This document shows, one piece after another, positions 17,332-26,034 of a DNA stretch of 53,893 bases. The translations under genes were made by a program, and so were the position numbers. The notes under the pieces are model-generated. The model saw nothing but the letters and a program-made list of their open reading frames with translations. It was not told the origin of the DNA and did no database searches. Positions within the stretch are counted from its first letter, which is position 1. Every line of letters begins with the position of its first letter. Source of the DNA: Rhizobiaceae bacterium (lineage in GTDB: Bacteria > Pseudomonadota > Alphaproteobacteria > Rhizobiales > Rhizobiaceae); the NCBI GenBank assembly GCA_028279875.1, contig JANQMU010000052.1:1-53893 (forward strand), read 5' to 3'.

Positions 17332-18339
17332 CTACTGGTTTATGTTGCCTACCAGTTCAAGGATCGTCTCGCCATCGGCACCCGTCGATTTGGCGAACAA
17401 GTCATCGAATGCCGGTCGCATGATTGTCGCCAGGGTCTCGATCTGCTCGGCTGTATGGATATGGACGATCGCGTTTTCACCCGCCAGTTCGTAAGGTGCC
17501 CTGCCGATTGCCTGTTCCGTGGCCTCCAGCGCCCACTCCGCGGCCTTCCCGCCGGCTTCATCGAGAGCCGCCTTTGCCTTGTCGCTCAAGCCGTCATACC
17601 AGTCCGGATTGACGTAACCGTGGTAAAACGCGCTGAATAGCGGCGTGGCGACGATCTGGTCCTGCACCTCATAGTATTTTCGGGTATAGGCTGCGGCTAT
17701 GTCGGTCAAACCCGCATCGATAACACCGGTTGAAAGGGCCTGATACACCTCTGAACCCGACATCGCGGACGGTGCGGCTCCGAGTGCCTCGAGCCCCGCA
17801 TTAACGGTCGGGTTCAAACCCCTTATCTTGACCCCTTCGAAATCCGCCGGCGCAATGAGAGGCTTGCCGTCGGATGTGAACGCGATCATCCGCGTCGTAA
17901 ACATCCAGGAGATGTTTACGACGCCCTTTTCCAGCAACTTGGTTTCCAGAAACGACGCTGCTTCGGATTCGGGCCATGCCGCGATAACCTCCGGCGACGT
18001 CACCGAATAGGGCCGCAGGGTCACGTTCATGATTGGCAGCGTCTTGCCCCACTGAAAATTCCCGGAGAACGCACATTCAATCGTTCCCTTGGCGACAGAG
18101 GGTATGTTTTCCGCCGCACCGACCAGGCTGTTGGCGCCAAAGATCTGCACATCGATTTCACCATCAGACAGCGCCTCCACCTCCGCTGCCCAGCGGTCGA
18201 TGACTTTCGCGACGTGGAATGTTGGTGGCAGTTGATGGCTGCACCGCATTTCTTCTGCGGCAAAGGCCGCTGTCCCGCCCATCGCGAACGAGGCGACAAT
18301 CGCCAACGAAGATCCTGCTTTTGAGATCCGGTTCATCAT
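17332..18339 (-). CDS. dctP: TRAP transporter substrate-binding protein, DctP
   Basis: This 335-residue periplasmic binding protein has a signal peptide (MMNRISKAGSSLAIVASFA, cleavage near AAFAAEE). The mature part has DctP-family features: LSDGEIDVQIFGANSLVG, GVKIRGLNP and the Arg that usually holds the substrate carboxylate in that stretch. The start ATG at 18339 has an AGGGAGGA ribosome site seven bases upstream; longer readings lack one. It lies 37 bp behind the lyase gene. Ligand unknown, but the link to a PEP mutase/isocitrate lyase-type enzyme points to an organic acid. Confidence 0.9.
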   Translation of the reverse strand: MMNRISKAGSSLAIVASFAMGGTAAFAAEEMRCSHQLPPTFHVAKVIDRWAAEVEALSDGEIDVQIFGANSLVGAAENIPSVAKGTIECAFSGNFQWGKTLPIMNVTLRPYSVTSPEVIAAWPESEAASFLETKLLEKGVVNISWMFTTRMIAFTSDGKPLIAPADFEGVKIRGLNPTVNAGLEALGAAPSAMSGSEVYQALSTGVIDAGLTDIAAAYTRKYYEVQDQIVATPLFSAFYHGYVNPDWYDGLSDKAKAALDEAGGKAAEWALEATEQAIGRAPYELAGENAIVHIHTAEQIETLATIMRPAFDDLFAKSTGADGETILELVGNINQ

Positions 18340-18376
18340 TTCAGTTCCTCCCTTTTTCTGTTTGTGCGTCAGCTGT

Positions 18377-19300
18377 TCAAGGCGGTCCGTTCGAGGCCGC
18401 AAAACTCTGCGCAAAATCCTCATATCCGCGCTCTCGTTCGCGCAGGTCACTCAGGCCAACGGCCTCGATAAATTCCTCGAAGGCGATCATTTCGCCATGG
18501 TATCCAAGCGACCCCCCTTCGGATCTGAGGAATGTCAGGTAATCCCTGACCGCATGGGCCATGACCTGGGTGGCTCCGACCGCGTAAATCACGACTGCAA
18601 AGCCGATCTTGCGCAATTGGTCGAGCGGCATGATCGGCGTAAGGCCGCCTTCGACCATGTTCGCAACGCAAGGGCCATCCAGTTCCCGGCAGAGACGTTG
18701 CATCTGCTCGGTGTCGCGCGGGGCCTCGACAAACAGCATGTCGGCGCCGACTTCGCGATACAGCGCCATACGGTCTATCGCCTCATCCATCCCGTGTACC
18801 GCAAGGGCATCGGTCCTCGCCATGATCACGAAGTCCCGGTCCTGGCGCGCGTCCAGGGCCGCCTTCAACTTCGCGACCATTTCGTCTGTGGAAACAACCT
18901 CCTTGCCAGCCATGTGGCCGCAGCGCTTTGGGAAAACCTGGTCTTCAATGAGCATGCCGGCCAATCCAGCGCGCTCATAAAGGCGGGTTGTGCGAGCGGT
19001 GTTTGTCGTGTTTCCAAACCCGGTGTCGGCGTCTCCGAAGACCGGGATCGATACGGCATCGCACACGCGCGCATAGTGGTCGGCGAACTCGGTCTGCGTC
19101 ACAAGAGAAACATCCGGCTGGCCCAGGAGTGTTGCCGCCGTTCCGTACCCGGCGGATGTTATGGCCTCGAATCCAACCTGCTCCGCAAAACGCGCGCTGA
19201 GCACATCGTGTATGGCCGGCATCATCAGGATGTCGTCACCTTCCACCAGGCGCCGGAAACGCGTTGTCCGCCTTTCACCCGAATCTCCGTTTTTCAACAT
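18377..19300 (-). CDS. Isocitrate lyase/PEP mutase superfamily lyase
   Basis: This 307-residue TIM-barrel enzyme carries the superfamily loop EDQVFPKRCGH (catalytic Cys in KRCGH, about 125-129), the metal-binding DADTGFGN (90-97) and a conserved VARTD-like IMARTDA strand. Relatives cleave or rearrange 2-hydroxy or 2-methyl dicarboxylates, or decarboxylate oxaloacetate (2-methylisocitrate lyase, dimethylmalate lyase, carboxyphosphonate mutase). The exact substrate is not determined. The ATG at 19300 overlaps the regulator stop (TGATG). Co-expression with dctPQM implies that the TRAP substrate is cleaved here. Confidence 0.85.
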   Translation of the reverse strand: MLKNGDSGERRTTRFRRLVEGDDILMMPAIHDVLSARFAEQVGFEAITSAGYGTAATLLGQPDVSLVTQTEFADHYARVCDAVSIPVFGDADTGFGNTTNTARTTRLYERAGLAGMLIEDQVFPKRCGHMAGKEVVSTDEMVAKLKAALDARQDRDFVIMARTDALAVHGMDEAIDRMALYREVGADMLFVEAPRDTEQMQRLCRELDGPCVANMVEGGLTPIMPLDQLRKIGFAVVIYAVGATQVMAHAVRDYLTFLRSEGGSLGYHGEMIAFEEFIEAVGLSDLRERERGYEDFAQSFAASNGPP

Positions 19301-20088
19301 CAACCGATTCCTCCAGCCGCGGTCTGATCGATGTTTTCGTCTGTTCCGCCGCGTTCCAGCGACATCGACAGGCGGAACTTGTCGGGCCGGAAGCTGGCCT
19401 CAAAATATTCGACAGGCACACCATCCGTATCGAACACGGTACGGGCTACATGGAGGACCGGCGCGCCGCGATGCACGTCGAGATGACCCGCCAGCACCTC
19501 ATCTGCAATCGTTGCGCTGACGGTCTGCTCGGCTGTGCCGATCGATCGGCCGGTGGCCTGGATCAGATCGATCAACATCCTGGATTCCAGCGCGGCCGGC
19601 GAGAAGGTGCGCCCGATTTCGATCGGGACGTAGGTGACCAGATGGCAGAACGGATCACCCTTTGAAGAACGGACGCGCTCGATGACGTAAACATCATCTC
19701 CGGTTTCAAGAGCGAGCGCCTGCACGACGTGCGTGCCTGCGATCTGCCGCGAAAAGCCAAGAAGATGAATCTGCGACTGGCCGATGATCCGGGACTGCCC
19801 GATGATCCGGCTGGTCATCGGCACACTCCCCGGCGATCGTGCTTGTGCATGCGTGGAGATAACATTCTCTCTCACGCGTGTACCCCGGCCTCTTTCCCGG
19901 GTGACAAGGCCGGCTTTTTCCAGTTCGCTCAAAGCGCGGCGGGACGTGATGCGCGAAACACCGAACTCCTTGGAAAGTTCAGCCTCACTGGCAATTCGGG
20001 CACCACCCGGTACCTGCCGCGTGAGTATCTTCTCGCGAAGGAGAAGAAAAATCTGCTGATAGCGTGGCAGATCACCGTCTTGGGTCAT
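19300..20088 (-). CDS. GntR-family regulator, HutC/UTRA type
   Basis: This 262-residue regulator has an N-terminal winged helix (about 8-75: PRYQQIFLLLREKIL, SEAELSKEFGVSRITSRRAL, GRGTRVRE) and a C-terminal UTRA ligand domain ending HVARTVFDTDGVPVEYFEA. UTRA proteins bind small carbohydrates or acids and release DNA. The ATG at 20088 is preferred to a TTG at 20100. Between domains is a near-repeated short stretch (SRIIGQSRIIGQSQ). It leads the lyase-TRAP operon and so probably regulates it. A perfect inverted repeat at 20113-20133 just upstream is a likely operator. Confidence 0.88.
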   Translation of the reverse strand: MTQDGDLPRYQQIFLLLREKILTRQVPGGARIASEAELSKEFGVSRITSRRALSELEKAGLVTRERGRGTRVRENVISTHAQARSPGSVPMTSRIIGQSRIIGQSQIHLLGFSRQIAGTHVVQALALETGDDVYVIERVRSSKGDPFCHLVTYVPIEIGRTFSPAALESRMLIDLIQATGRSIGTAEQTVSATIADEVLAGHLDVHRGAPVLHVARTVFDTDGVPVEYFEASFRPDKFRLSMSLERGGTDENIDQTAAGGIG

Positions 20089-20391
20089 TGTTATGTCCAA
20101 TTACAATGTCAATTGTTATATTGTCTATAACAATCTGAATAGAAACGCAAGAAGTCTCTTGGGGCCTCACAACGCTGCATGCCATTCGGCCACAACCGAT
20201 GCGCGCGTGATTGACTCATGCTGGCAAAGATCTGGCAATGGGTGTTTTTCTAAGGGCCGGCAGTTCGGGGTTCGGAACCGCTTGTCATTGCGGCAATTCT
20301 AAAGGAAATCGTCAGCGCCATCCGCAAATGTAAGCAGACTGTACGCAAAACACGCAGCGCAACCTGGAGCATCGGGCGACAATGAGTGGAT
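20089..20391. other. Intergenic region, TRAP regulator / lactonase
   Basis: About 300 bp without a gene. The right side follows the leftward lactonase gene and the left side holds the promoter and operator of the GntR operon. A small GGTTC-G-GAACC hairpin lies near 20264-20280. I see no further gene or clear remnant. Confidence 0.5.
20113..20133. promoter_or_regulatory. Inverted-repeat operator upstream of UTRA regulator
   Basis: TTGTTATA and TATAACAA form a perfect 8-bp inverted repeat around TTGTC, 25 bp before the regulator ATG. The inner TTGTCTATAACAA resembles GntR/HutC-type sites of the GT-N-TA-N-AC kind. Autoregulation of the lyase-TRAP operon is the simplest reading. Confidence 0.5.
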
Positions 20392-21270
20392 CTAAATTCG
20401 GTATATCCGCCTTGCGTTTCCTTCGAACAACGCCTGCCGCGAGTCGAACGGAAGATCGGCGGTGATTGTATCAAAGCTGTTCCAGAGTGTACCGAAATCC
20501 GAAAACAGCTTATCGACCGGAAAGTTGGACGCGAACATCGCGCGATCCGGTCCGAATACCTCAAGACATTCGCAGACGAGCGGCCGCAAGCTTTCGATCG
20601 TGAAGGAACGATCAAACATGCCGAGCCCCGAGATCTTCATGGTGACGTTGGGGAGATCGGCAAGCCGGCGAAGCACAGCCTTCCATTCTGTCCAACCGGC
20701 GGGCGTGCGATCGCACCACATCGCTGCGTGGTTCACGATGACACTCAGACCGTCCATTCCCGACAGAACACGCGCCGCCGCTTCCGCCTGATGCGGATAA
20801 AGCTGTAAATCAAAGCTCAATCCGCGCTTTTCCAGTTCACGCAGACCACGCGCAAAATCCGGATCCGACAGGTAATCGGTCTGCACGTAGCTCAGCGCCG
20901 GGTCGTCGTGCAGATTGACGACATGGCGGATGCCCCGGAAGGCCGAATGCGCACGCATGCGATCAAGCAGGTCGCCGAGGTCAGGGCTTGTGAGATCAGC
21001 ATTGCCGACGATCGCAAGCGGTGTCGGGCTTGCGTCAGCCATTTTCTGAACGTGGGCGATTTCTGTAAGCGGATCGGTCGGAAACGCTTCCACGTGCACC
21101 GCAGCGACAACATTCATCCCTTCGCCCGCTTCTGCAAGATATTCTGCAAGCAGGTAATCCCGGCAAATCGGAGCATTGGACCCGATGAAGCCCTCGGATG
21201 GCGTTTCAAGCCCGGGATAAAGCCCGGTCGAGAGGTCCCAGAGGTGGATGTGCGGATCGCAGATTCTCAC
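20392..21270 (-). CDS. Amidohydrolase-family L-rhamnono-1,4-lactonase
   Basis: This 292-residue protein belongs to the amidohydrolase-2 group of COG3618, with the metal motif DPHIHLWD at 5-12, conserved IRHVVNLHDDP, VIVNHAAMW and MFASNFPVDK stretches and the C-terminal FEGNARRIYRI. Members hydrolyse sugar lactones, such as LRA2 of the Sphingomonas rhamnose route or fuconolactonase. Next to L-rhamnose dehydrogenase, the likely reaction is L-rhamnono-gamma-lactone to L-rhamnonate. The start is GTG at 21270 with GGAGGG seven bases upstream. It is 13 bp behind the dehydrogenase gene, and last in the leftward unit. L-fuconolactone is an alternative substrate. Confidence 0.8.
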   Translation of the reverse strand: MRICDPHIHLWDLSTGLYPGLETPSEGFIGSNAPICRDYLLAEYLAEAGEGMNVVAAVHVEAFPTDPLTEIAHVQKMADASPTPLAIVGNADLTSPDLGDLLDRMRAHSAFRGIRHVVNLHDDPALSYVQTDYLSDPDFARGLRELEKRGLSFDLQLYPHQAEAAARVLSGMDGLSVIVNHAAMWCDRTPAGWTEWKAVLRRLADLPNVTMKISGLGMFDRSFTIESLRPLVCECLEVFGPDRAMFASNFPVDKLFSDFGTLWNSFDTITADLPFDSRQALFEGNARRIYRI

Positions 21271-21283
21271 TTTGACCGCCCTC

Positions 21284-22063
21284 CTACTGCAGATTCACAA
21301 AGAGACCGCCGTCTACCAGCAGCGCGGCTCCAGTGATGTAGGAGGCCATGTCGGACGCGAGGAAAGTCACGGCTTTGCCGATATCATCGGGTTCTCCAAA
21401 GCGACCGAGCGGAATTCGCCCCTCCAGATAGGCGCGCTTTTCGTGATCCGACCAGTCGTCCCTGTTAATATCGGTGGCGATTGCCCCGGGCAAAACCGAG
21501 TTGCAGCGAATGCCGTGCGGGCCAAGGACGATCGCGGTCGATTGCATGAGCGAATGCACGCCGGCCTTTGTCGGAGTGTAGTGAGTCTGCATACCACCAC
21601 CAACCAATGCCGAGATCGATGAAGTGGCGACGATTGCTCCTCCTGATCCCTGTTCCTTCATGCGATTGGCCGCCGCCTGACAGACAAAAAATGCTCCAGT
21701 CAGATTTACATCTATGACCCGGCGCAAGAGATCCTCGGGCATGTCCAGGAACCCATGAAACGGGCAAATGCCGGAGTTCGACGCAAGGATATCGATGCCT
21801 CCATATTCGCGAACGGCCACTTTCACAAGGTGTCCGGCGGTTTGAGAATCCGCAATATCACCTTCGACGGCAATTGCACGCCGGCCCAGGGAGCGGCAAG
21901 CCTCGACGACTTCGTTGGCGGAATTTTCAGAAAATGCGGCATCGGCGTCGGCGTGATGATTTATCACCACGTCGGCACCGTGCCTGGCGAATTCGAGTGC
22001 AATGCCGCGTCCGATCCCGCGCGAACCGCCCGTGACAATTGCTCGTTTTCCTTCAAGGAGCAT
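21284..22063 (-). CDS. SDR L-rhamnose 1-dehydrogenase
   Basis: This 259-residue short-chain dehydrogenase has the cofactor motif TGGSRGIG (11-18) and a complete Ser149-Tyr162-Lys166 triad. From memory it closely resembles characterised L-rhamnose 1-dehydrogenase: GICPFHGFLDMP, MQTHYTPTKAG, GIRCNSVLPGAIATDIN and the C-terminal LLVDGGLFVNLQ. It would oxidise L-rhamnose to the lactone with NAD(P)+. The usual NNAG motif reads SNSG here (95-98), an unusual change. The ATG at 22063 has GAGGG eight bases upstream and overlaps the regulator end by 11 bp; an ATG at 22078 is possible. Neighbouring lactonase and divergent rhmD support the role. Confidence 0.85.
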   Translation of the reverse strand: MLLEGKRAIVTGGSRGIGRGIALEFARHGADVVINHHADADAAFSENSANEVVEACRSLGRRAIAVEGDIADSQTAGHLVKVAVREYGGIDILASNSGICPFHGFLDMPEDLLRRVIDVNLTGAFFVCQAAANRMKEQGSGGAIVATSSISALVGGGMQTHYTPTKAGVHSLMQSTAIVLGPHGIRCNSVLPGAIATDINRDDWSDHEKRAYLEGRIPLGRFGEPDDIGKAVTFLASDMASYITGAALLVDGGLFVNLQ

Positions 22064-22793
22064 CTGCTGAACCCTCATTCAAGTTTCGTGCAGCAAGCGT
22101 TGTCAGGCGGATATTGTTCACATGCTGATCCATGGCGGCCGCCGCTGCGCGACCGTCGCCGGCCACGATCGCTTTCGCGATAGCGTTGTGATCCCTGGCG
22201 GACTGTTCGAGGACGCCCGGCATCGCGGAGGCGCGGCGTCGTGCATCCATGGCCAGGCTGTAGAAGGACTGTGCCACCGAATTCAGAAAGGCATTGCCGG
22301 CAGCTTCAGAAATCAGGCTATGGAATTGAGCGTCCATGACGCGGAACCCGACCGGATCGTCAATGAGATCGAAACCGACTTGTGCCATTTCCAACAGCCG
22401 TGCCTTTTGATCTTCTGTTGCACGAGCAGAAGCGGCTTTGGCCTGACCGCAATCGATCATCGCGCGGGCCTCGAAAAGGTCGTCCAGGGAATGCTCGTTC
22501 AGCCGCAGGAAGAAAGACAACGGTTCCATGAGACGATCGACATGCAAATCGGTGACATAACAGCCGCCGCCCTGCCTGCTCTCCACCAGCCCCAGCATCG
22601 ACAGGCCGCGCAGCGCCTCGCGTACAACCGGGCGCGACACCTGTAGAGCCCGGCTTAACTCATTTTCCGAAGGCAGCTTTTCGCCTGGCGCCAGGTTGCC
22701 GGAAGCGATGAGCTCACGAATCTGCTCGCCGACCCTTTCCGAGGCGGATTTCTGTTGCTCGATAGGTGAAAGTGCCGAGAGAGGAGCCTGCAT
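22053..22793 (-). CDS. FadR-type GntR regulator of the rhamnose cluster
   Basis: This 246-residue regulator has an N-terminal winged helix (about 15-82: SERVGEQIRELIASG, PSENELSRALQVSRPVVREAL, RQGGGCYV) and a C-terminal FCD helical domain with metal/ligand His positions in the later half (AQFHSLISEAAGN, DHNAIAKAI). FCD regulators sense acidic metabolites. The ATG at 22793 follows a GGAG by 11 bases. A much longer upstream frame only covers the broken rhaM gene. A consensus FadR-family operator lies in the divergent promoter at 23176-23186, so repression of the transporter operon until a pathway acid accumulates is inferred. Confidence 0.87.
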   Translation of the reverse strand: MQAPLSALSPIEQQKSASERVGEQIRELIASGNLAPGEKLPSENELSRALQVSRPVVREALRGLSMLGLVESRQGGGCYVTDLHVDRLMEPLSFFLRLNEHSLDDLFEARAMIDCGQAKAASARATEDQKARLLEMAQVGFDLIDDPVGFRVMDAQFHSLISEAAGNAFLNSVAQSFYSLAMDARRRASAMPGVLEQSARDHNAIAKAIVAGDGRAAAAAMDQHVNNIRLTTLAARNLNEGSADAP

Positions 22794-22801
22794 CGTGTTT
22801 G

Positions 22802-23119
22802 TCACTCCAATTGAAATACTTCTTCCAGACGTGTCAGGCCTGTCCGCGAGACCGCCGGAAAGCAGCTCGATATCGCCCACTATCCCCGCCTGCCAGTGGT
22901 GGTTGACTTCCCGCTTTGTGTTGTCTGCAAGTGTGGCGTCAAAGTCCACCGTTTCCAGATAGCCCCGAGCCGGCCGTCGTCGGACACGAAGAGGGAGTCG
23001 TTCGTCCAACTCGATTCCCTTGGCGCTGACAACATCTCCGGCCAAACGGCAAAGTGGGTTGCGCGACACGCGTCAAGCTCTTTGCGGCGAACCTTTGATG
23101 CGAAGCAAACACGTTTCAT
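22802..23119 (-). pseudogene. rhaM: L-rhamnose mutarotase, frameshifted
   Basis: Minus-strand pieces in two frames rebuild an L-rhamnose mutarotase of 106 codons, the normal family length. First piece: MKRVCFASKVRRKELDACRA, THFAVWPEM, SLFVSDDGRL. The next piece, one frame over, starts GYLETVDFDATLA and runs through NHHWQAG to GLADRP. The last piece, back in the first frame, is LTRLEEVFQLE and a TGA at 22802. The breaks fit one lost base in a G run (CTCGGGGC, about 22963) and a later gained base. The first frame meets a TAG at 22880. The catalytic His (ATH) remains, but the usual Tyr three residues before it is Cys. The ribosome site GGGAGG is intact. A recent pseudogene is likely, and a sequencing error is possible. 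RhaM interconverts rhamnose anomers. Confidence 0.8.
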
Positions 23120-23167
23120 GACGCACCTCCCAGGCTGAGACTACTTGCTGTTTGCCTGGTCGTCAAC

Positions 23168-23196
23168 TTGACAACTTGTAAGACAAATTTTAGTAT
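23168..23196 (+). promoter_or_regulatory. Promoter with FadR-family operator
   Basis: TTGACA (23168-23173) and TAGTAT (23191-23196) are separated by 17 bases, a good sigma-70-type promoter for the rightward ABC operon. Between them, TTGTAAGACAA (23176-23186) fits the FadR-subfamily operator TNGTNNNACNA exactly. Binding there would block RNA polymerase. The regulator encoded at 22053-22793 is the obvious candidate. Confidence 0.65.
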
Positions 23197-23235
23197 CCGG
23201 AAATCGGCATGAAGCCGAAACCTGGGAGGAAAACC

Positions 23236-24408
23236 ATGAAGAAACGCGTCATTTCCCTGGCGATCGCAGTTGCTGCCTTGCTCGCTTCGCCTGCATTTAC
23301 GGAAGATTTTCACGGCTACGATCCGGCCACATTCGACGGCGCAATGTTGCCTGCCGACAGTTTGGCGGCCATGGTAAAGGAGGCGATCGCCGTCAACCCG
23401 CCGAAAAATGGCGAGAAATATGTGATTGGTTTTGCCAATCTGCAGCGCGACATTCCGTTCTGTGCGCTGGTGGAAAAGGGCATCCTGGAAAACGCGGAGC
23501 TTGCGGGAATTGATGTGGTCGTTGCCGACAACCGCCTTGATGGAGCGACCGCACTTGCCAATGCAGAAAGCTTCATCACGCGCGACGTCGATCTCGTGAT
23601 CGAGTTCCAGACTGACGCCGCCTTCGGGCAGACCATCATGCAGCGCATGGATGCGGCTGGAATTCCGGTCATCGCCATCGACATTCCGATGGGCGATGCA
23701 ACTTTCTTCGGTGTGAACAATCCGCGAGCCGGGTTCATGGGCGGCAGCTACCTGGCGCAGGCGGCGATCGCCGAATACGGCAAGGAAGCGGTGTTGGACG
23801 GTTATTTCCTGCACGGTCTTCTTCCGCAGTCCGGACCGATTCCCGCAATGCGTACCGGCGGTCAGCGTGCCGGCTTCCTCGCCGCGGCCAAAGGCTTCCC
23901 GGAAGACAACATCCTGACCTTCGACAGCAAGAACACGCTTGATGAGGCGTTCGCACAGACAAACAACCTGTTGTCGCGCATTCCCGAGGATGCCGTCATC
24001 ATGGGAACGGGCATCAACGACCAAGTTGCCACCGGCATCCTGCGCGCCGCGCAACAGGCCGGACGCAAGAACATTGTGATCATCGGCCTCGGCGCAGATG
24101 AACGCGAGACGTTGGCAGGTGAAGAGGATTTCCTTGCCGCCGTCGGGTCCTTCCCGGAGCGATACGGAAATTCACTTGTCCCGATGTCGCTCGCGATCCT
24201 GGCTGGACGCGACCTGCCCGATTCAGTGCTGATCAATCATGTCATGGTCACACCGCAGAACATCTGCAACTATTATGAAGACATGACATGCGCGTTAGAG
24301 ACATCGGTCACGCTCGCTTTCCCGCAGGAAGAGTTTGCGGCACATCTTGCGAGCCTTCGGGATGATCCGGACCTCGCTGATGTCAAGAACCTGATTCCGG
24401 CGAACTGA
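23236..24408 (+). CDS. CUT2 sugar ABC transporter substrate-binding protein
   Basis: This 390-residue periplasmic binding protein of the ribose/rhamnose type has a signal peptide (MKKRVISLAIAVAALLASPA) and a Peripla_BP_4-like fold: YVIGFANLQRDIPFCALVEK, LVIEFQTDAAFG, AIDIPMGDATFFGVNN and VIMGTGINDQVATG. It delivers sugar to the ATPase and permease downstream. The ATG at 23236 has GGGAGG six bases upstream; the frame is open 27 bases further but without a ribosome site. L-rhamnose is the probable ligand because of the surrounding pathway genes. A weak stem (GGCCG/CGGCC, 24426-24457) lies before the ATPase gene. Confidence 0.88.
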   Translation: MKKRVISLAIAVAALLASPAFTEDFHGYDPATFDGAMLPADSLAAMVKEAIAVNPPKNGEKYVIGFANLQRDIPFCALVEKGILENAELAGIDVVVADNRLDGATALANAESFITRDVDLVIEFQTDAAFGQTIMQRMDAAGIPVIAIDIPMGDATFFGVNNPRAGFMGGSYLAQAAIAEYGKEAVLDGYFLHGLLPQSGPIPAMRTGGQRAGFLAAAKGFPEDNILTFDSKNTLDEAFAQTNNLLSRIPEDAVIMGTGINDQVATGILRAAQQAGRKNIVIIGLGADERETLAGEEDFLAAVGSFPERYGNSLVPMSLAILAGRDLPDSVLINHVMVTPQNICNYYEDMTCALETSVTLAFPQEEFAAHLASLRDDPDLADVKNLIPAN

Positions 24409-24510
24409 CGTCTCCCGAAAGGAGCGGCCGGCATCGAATTGCCCTCGACGGTCGGCCCCCCTTTTCCTGCGCATGGCGCTTCCATAAGTGGCCAATATTC
24501 GGAGAGCAGC

Positions 24511-26034
24511 GTGGTTAATCGGATCGACATGGTCAACGTCGACAAGAGCTTCGCAGGCGTTTCTGTGCTCAGCGACGTGGGATTCAGCATCCAGCCGGGG
24601 GAAGTTGTGGCACTGTTGGGTGCAAATGGCGCGGGCAAGTCCACACTCATGAAAATAATGACCGGCGTCTACACACGTGACGCCGGCTCGATAAGGGTCG
24701 AGGGCGTCGAAGTGAGGATGAGCAGCCCGCGCGAGGCGGCTGCCCTCGGCATCAGTTTCCTTCCGCAGGAAATATCGGTCATGCCGGACATGACTGTGGC
24801 CGAAAACATATGCCTGGCGAACATGGATCAACTCGGGCGCGGCGCGTTCGTGAACCGCGCGGCAATGCGGGCAAAAGCAGCAAAGATCTTGGGCCAGGTC
24901 GGCTTTGGCCACGTATCGCCGGACAGCTATGTCGGCCACCTTTCCGTAGCCGAACAACGGATTGTCGAAATAGCAAGGGCGCTGGCTTCAGATGCGAATG
25001 TCCTGGTCATGGACGAACCGACAGCTGCGCTGTCCGAGCGCGACGCGCAGGCAATGTTCGAGGTTCTGCGAAATCTGCGCGAGGACGGGACCTCGGTGGT
25101 CTATATCTCCCACTACCTTGGCGAAGTCTTCGAGATTTCGGACAGGATCGAAGTGCTGCGCGACGGACGCAACGCCGGTTCTTTCCATACCGCTGAGACG
25201 GATGTGGAGTCCGTTTTGGCGGCGATGCTCGGCCGTGCAGCCGAAACGCTGTTTGACCACCGGCAGGCACCGATAACGGACAAAGCGGCATTTGAGGCAA
25301 CCGCACTTGGATGGAAAGACAAGCTCTCCAACGTGTCGTTTACGGTTTCGATGGGTGAAATCTTCGGCATTTTCGGCCTCGTCGGGTCCGGTGTGGAAGA
25401 CCTGGGTCGTGTGGTGTTTGGTGCCGAGGGGCGGAATGTCAGGGGTGACATGCAACTGCTGGGTTCGCCCTATCGCGCCATCAACCCTGCTCATGGCAAG
25501 GCGTGCGGCATCGGATATGTTACCGCCGAACGCAAAGCCGACGGTATTCTGGGTGATCTCAGCGTCGCCCAGAATCTGGCTTCAGCCTTTTGGCCTGAAT
25601 ATCGAAGCGGCCCCTTCGCGTCACGGCGCGCCGAAGCGGCATTGGCGCAGAAATGGATCGAGGGTTTTGGCATTCGCACATCGGGGCCGGATCAACCCGT
25701 CCGGCTTCTTTCTGGCGGCAACCAGCAGAAAGTTTGTGTCGCACGCTGGCTGCATGAGGGCGTTCGGCTTCTAATCCTTGAGGAACCAACACGCGGCGTG
25801 GATATGGGTGCTCGCCGTGACATTTACCGCCAGCTTGCCGAATTCGCCGCCCGGGGTCTCACCGTCCTTGTGCTGTCGTCCGATGCCGAGGAGATCGCGG
25901 GCCTGTGCGACCGCAGCCTGGTCCTGAACCGGGGCCGTGTCGTTCAGCGCTTCGGCCGAGGCGCCGATGCCGGTGCGCTGCTTGCAGCCACCGCGCTTAC
26001 TGATCCCGTACAAGTCGAGAAGGAACTCACATGA
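24511..26034 (+). CDS. CUT2 sugar ABC transporter ATPase, two domains
   Basis: This 507-residue protein has two ABC domains. The first has a complete Walker A GANGAGKST, signature-like LSVAEQR and Walker B VLVMDEPTAAL. The second has the degenerate phosphate loop GLVGSGVEDL lacking the Lys-Thr pair, signature LSGGNQQK and LLILEEPTRGVDMGA, the usual asymmetry of CUT2 ATPases. It powers uptake with the adjacent permease. The GTG at 24511 has GGAG six bases upstream and starts right at the first domain. The end overlaps the permease ATG by ATGA. Confidence 0.9.
   Translation: MVNRIDMVNVDKSFAGVSVLSDVGFSIQPGEVVALLGANGAGKSTLMKIMTGVYTRDAGSIRVEGVEVRMSSPREAAALGISFLPQEISVMPDMTVAENICLANMDQLGRGAFVNRAAMRAKAAKILGQVGFGHVSPDSYVGHLSVAEQRIVEIARALASDANVLVMDEPTAALSERDAQAMFEVLRNLREDGTSVVYISHYLGEVFEISDRIEVLRDGRNAGSFHTAETDVESVLAAMLGRAAETLFDHRQAPITDKAAFEATALGWKDKLSNVSFTVSMGEIFGIFGLVGSGVEDLGRVVFGAEGRNVRGDMQLLGSPYRAINPAHGKACGIGYVTAERKADGILGDLSVAQNLASAFWPEYRSGPFASRRAEAALAQKWIEGFGIRTSGPDQPVRLLSGGNQQKVCVARWLHEGVRLLILEEPTRGVDMGARRDIYRQLAEFAARGLTVLVLSSDAEEIAGLCDRSLVLNRGRVVQRFGRGADAGALLAATALTDPVQVEKELT

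Noticed and set aside
22794..23069. N-terminal extension of the FadR-type regulator to 338 residues
   Set aside because: The extension is read-through of the frameshifted rhaM. The regulator fold starts after the ATG at 22793.
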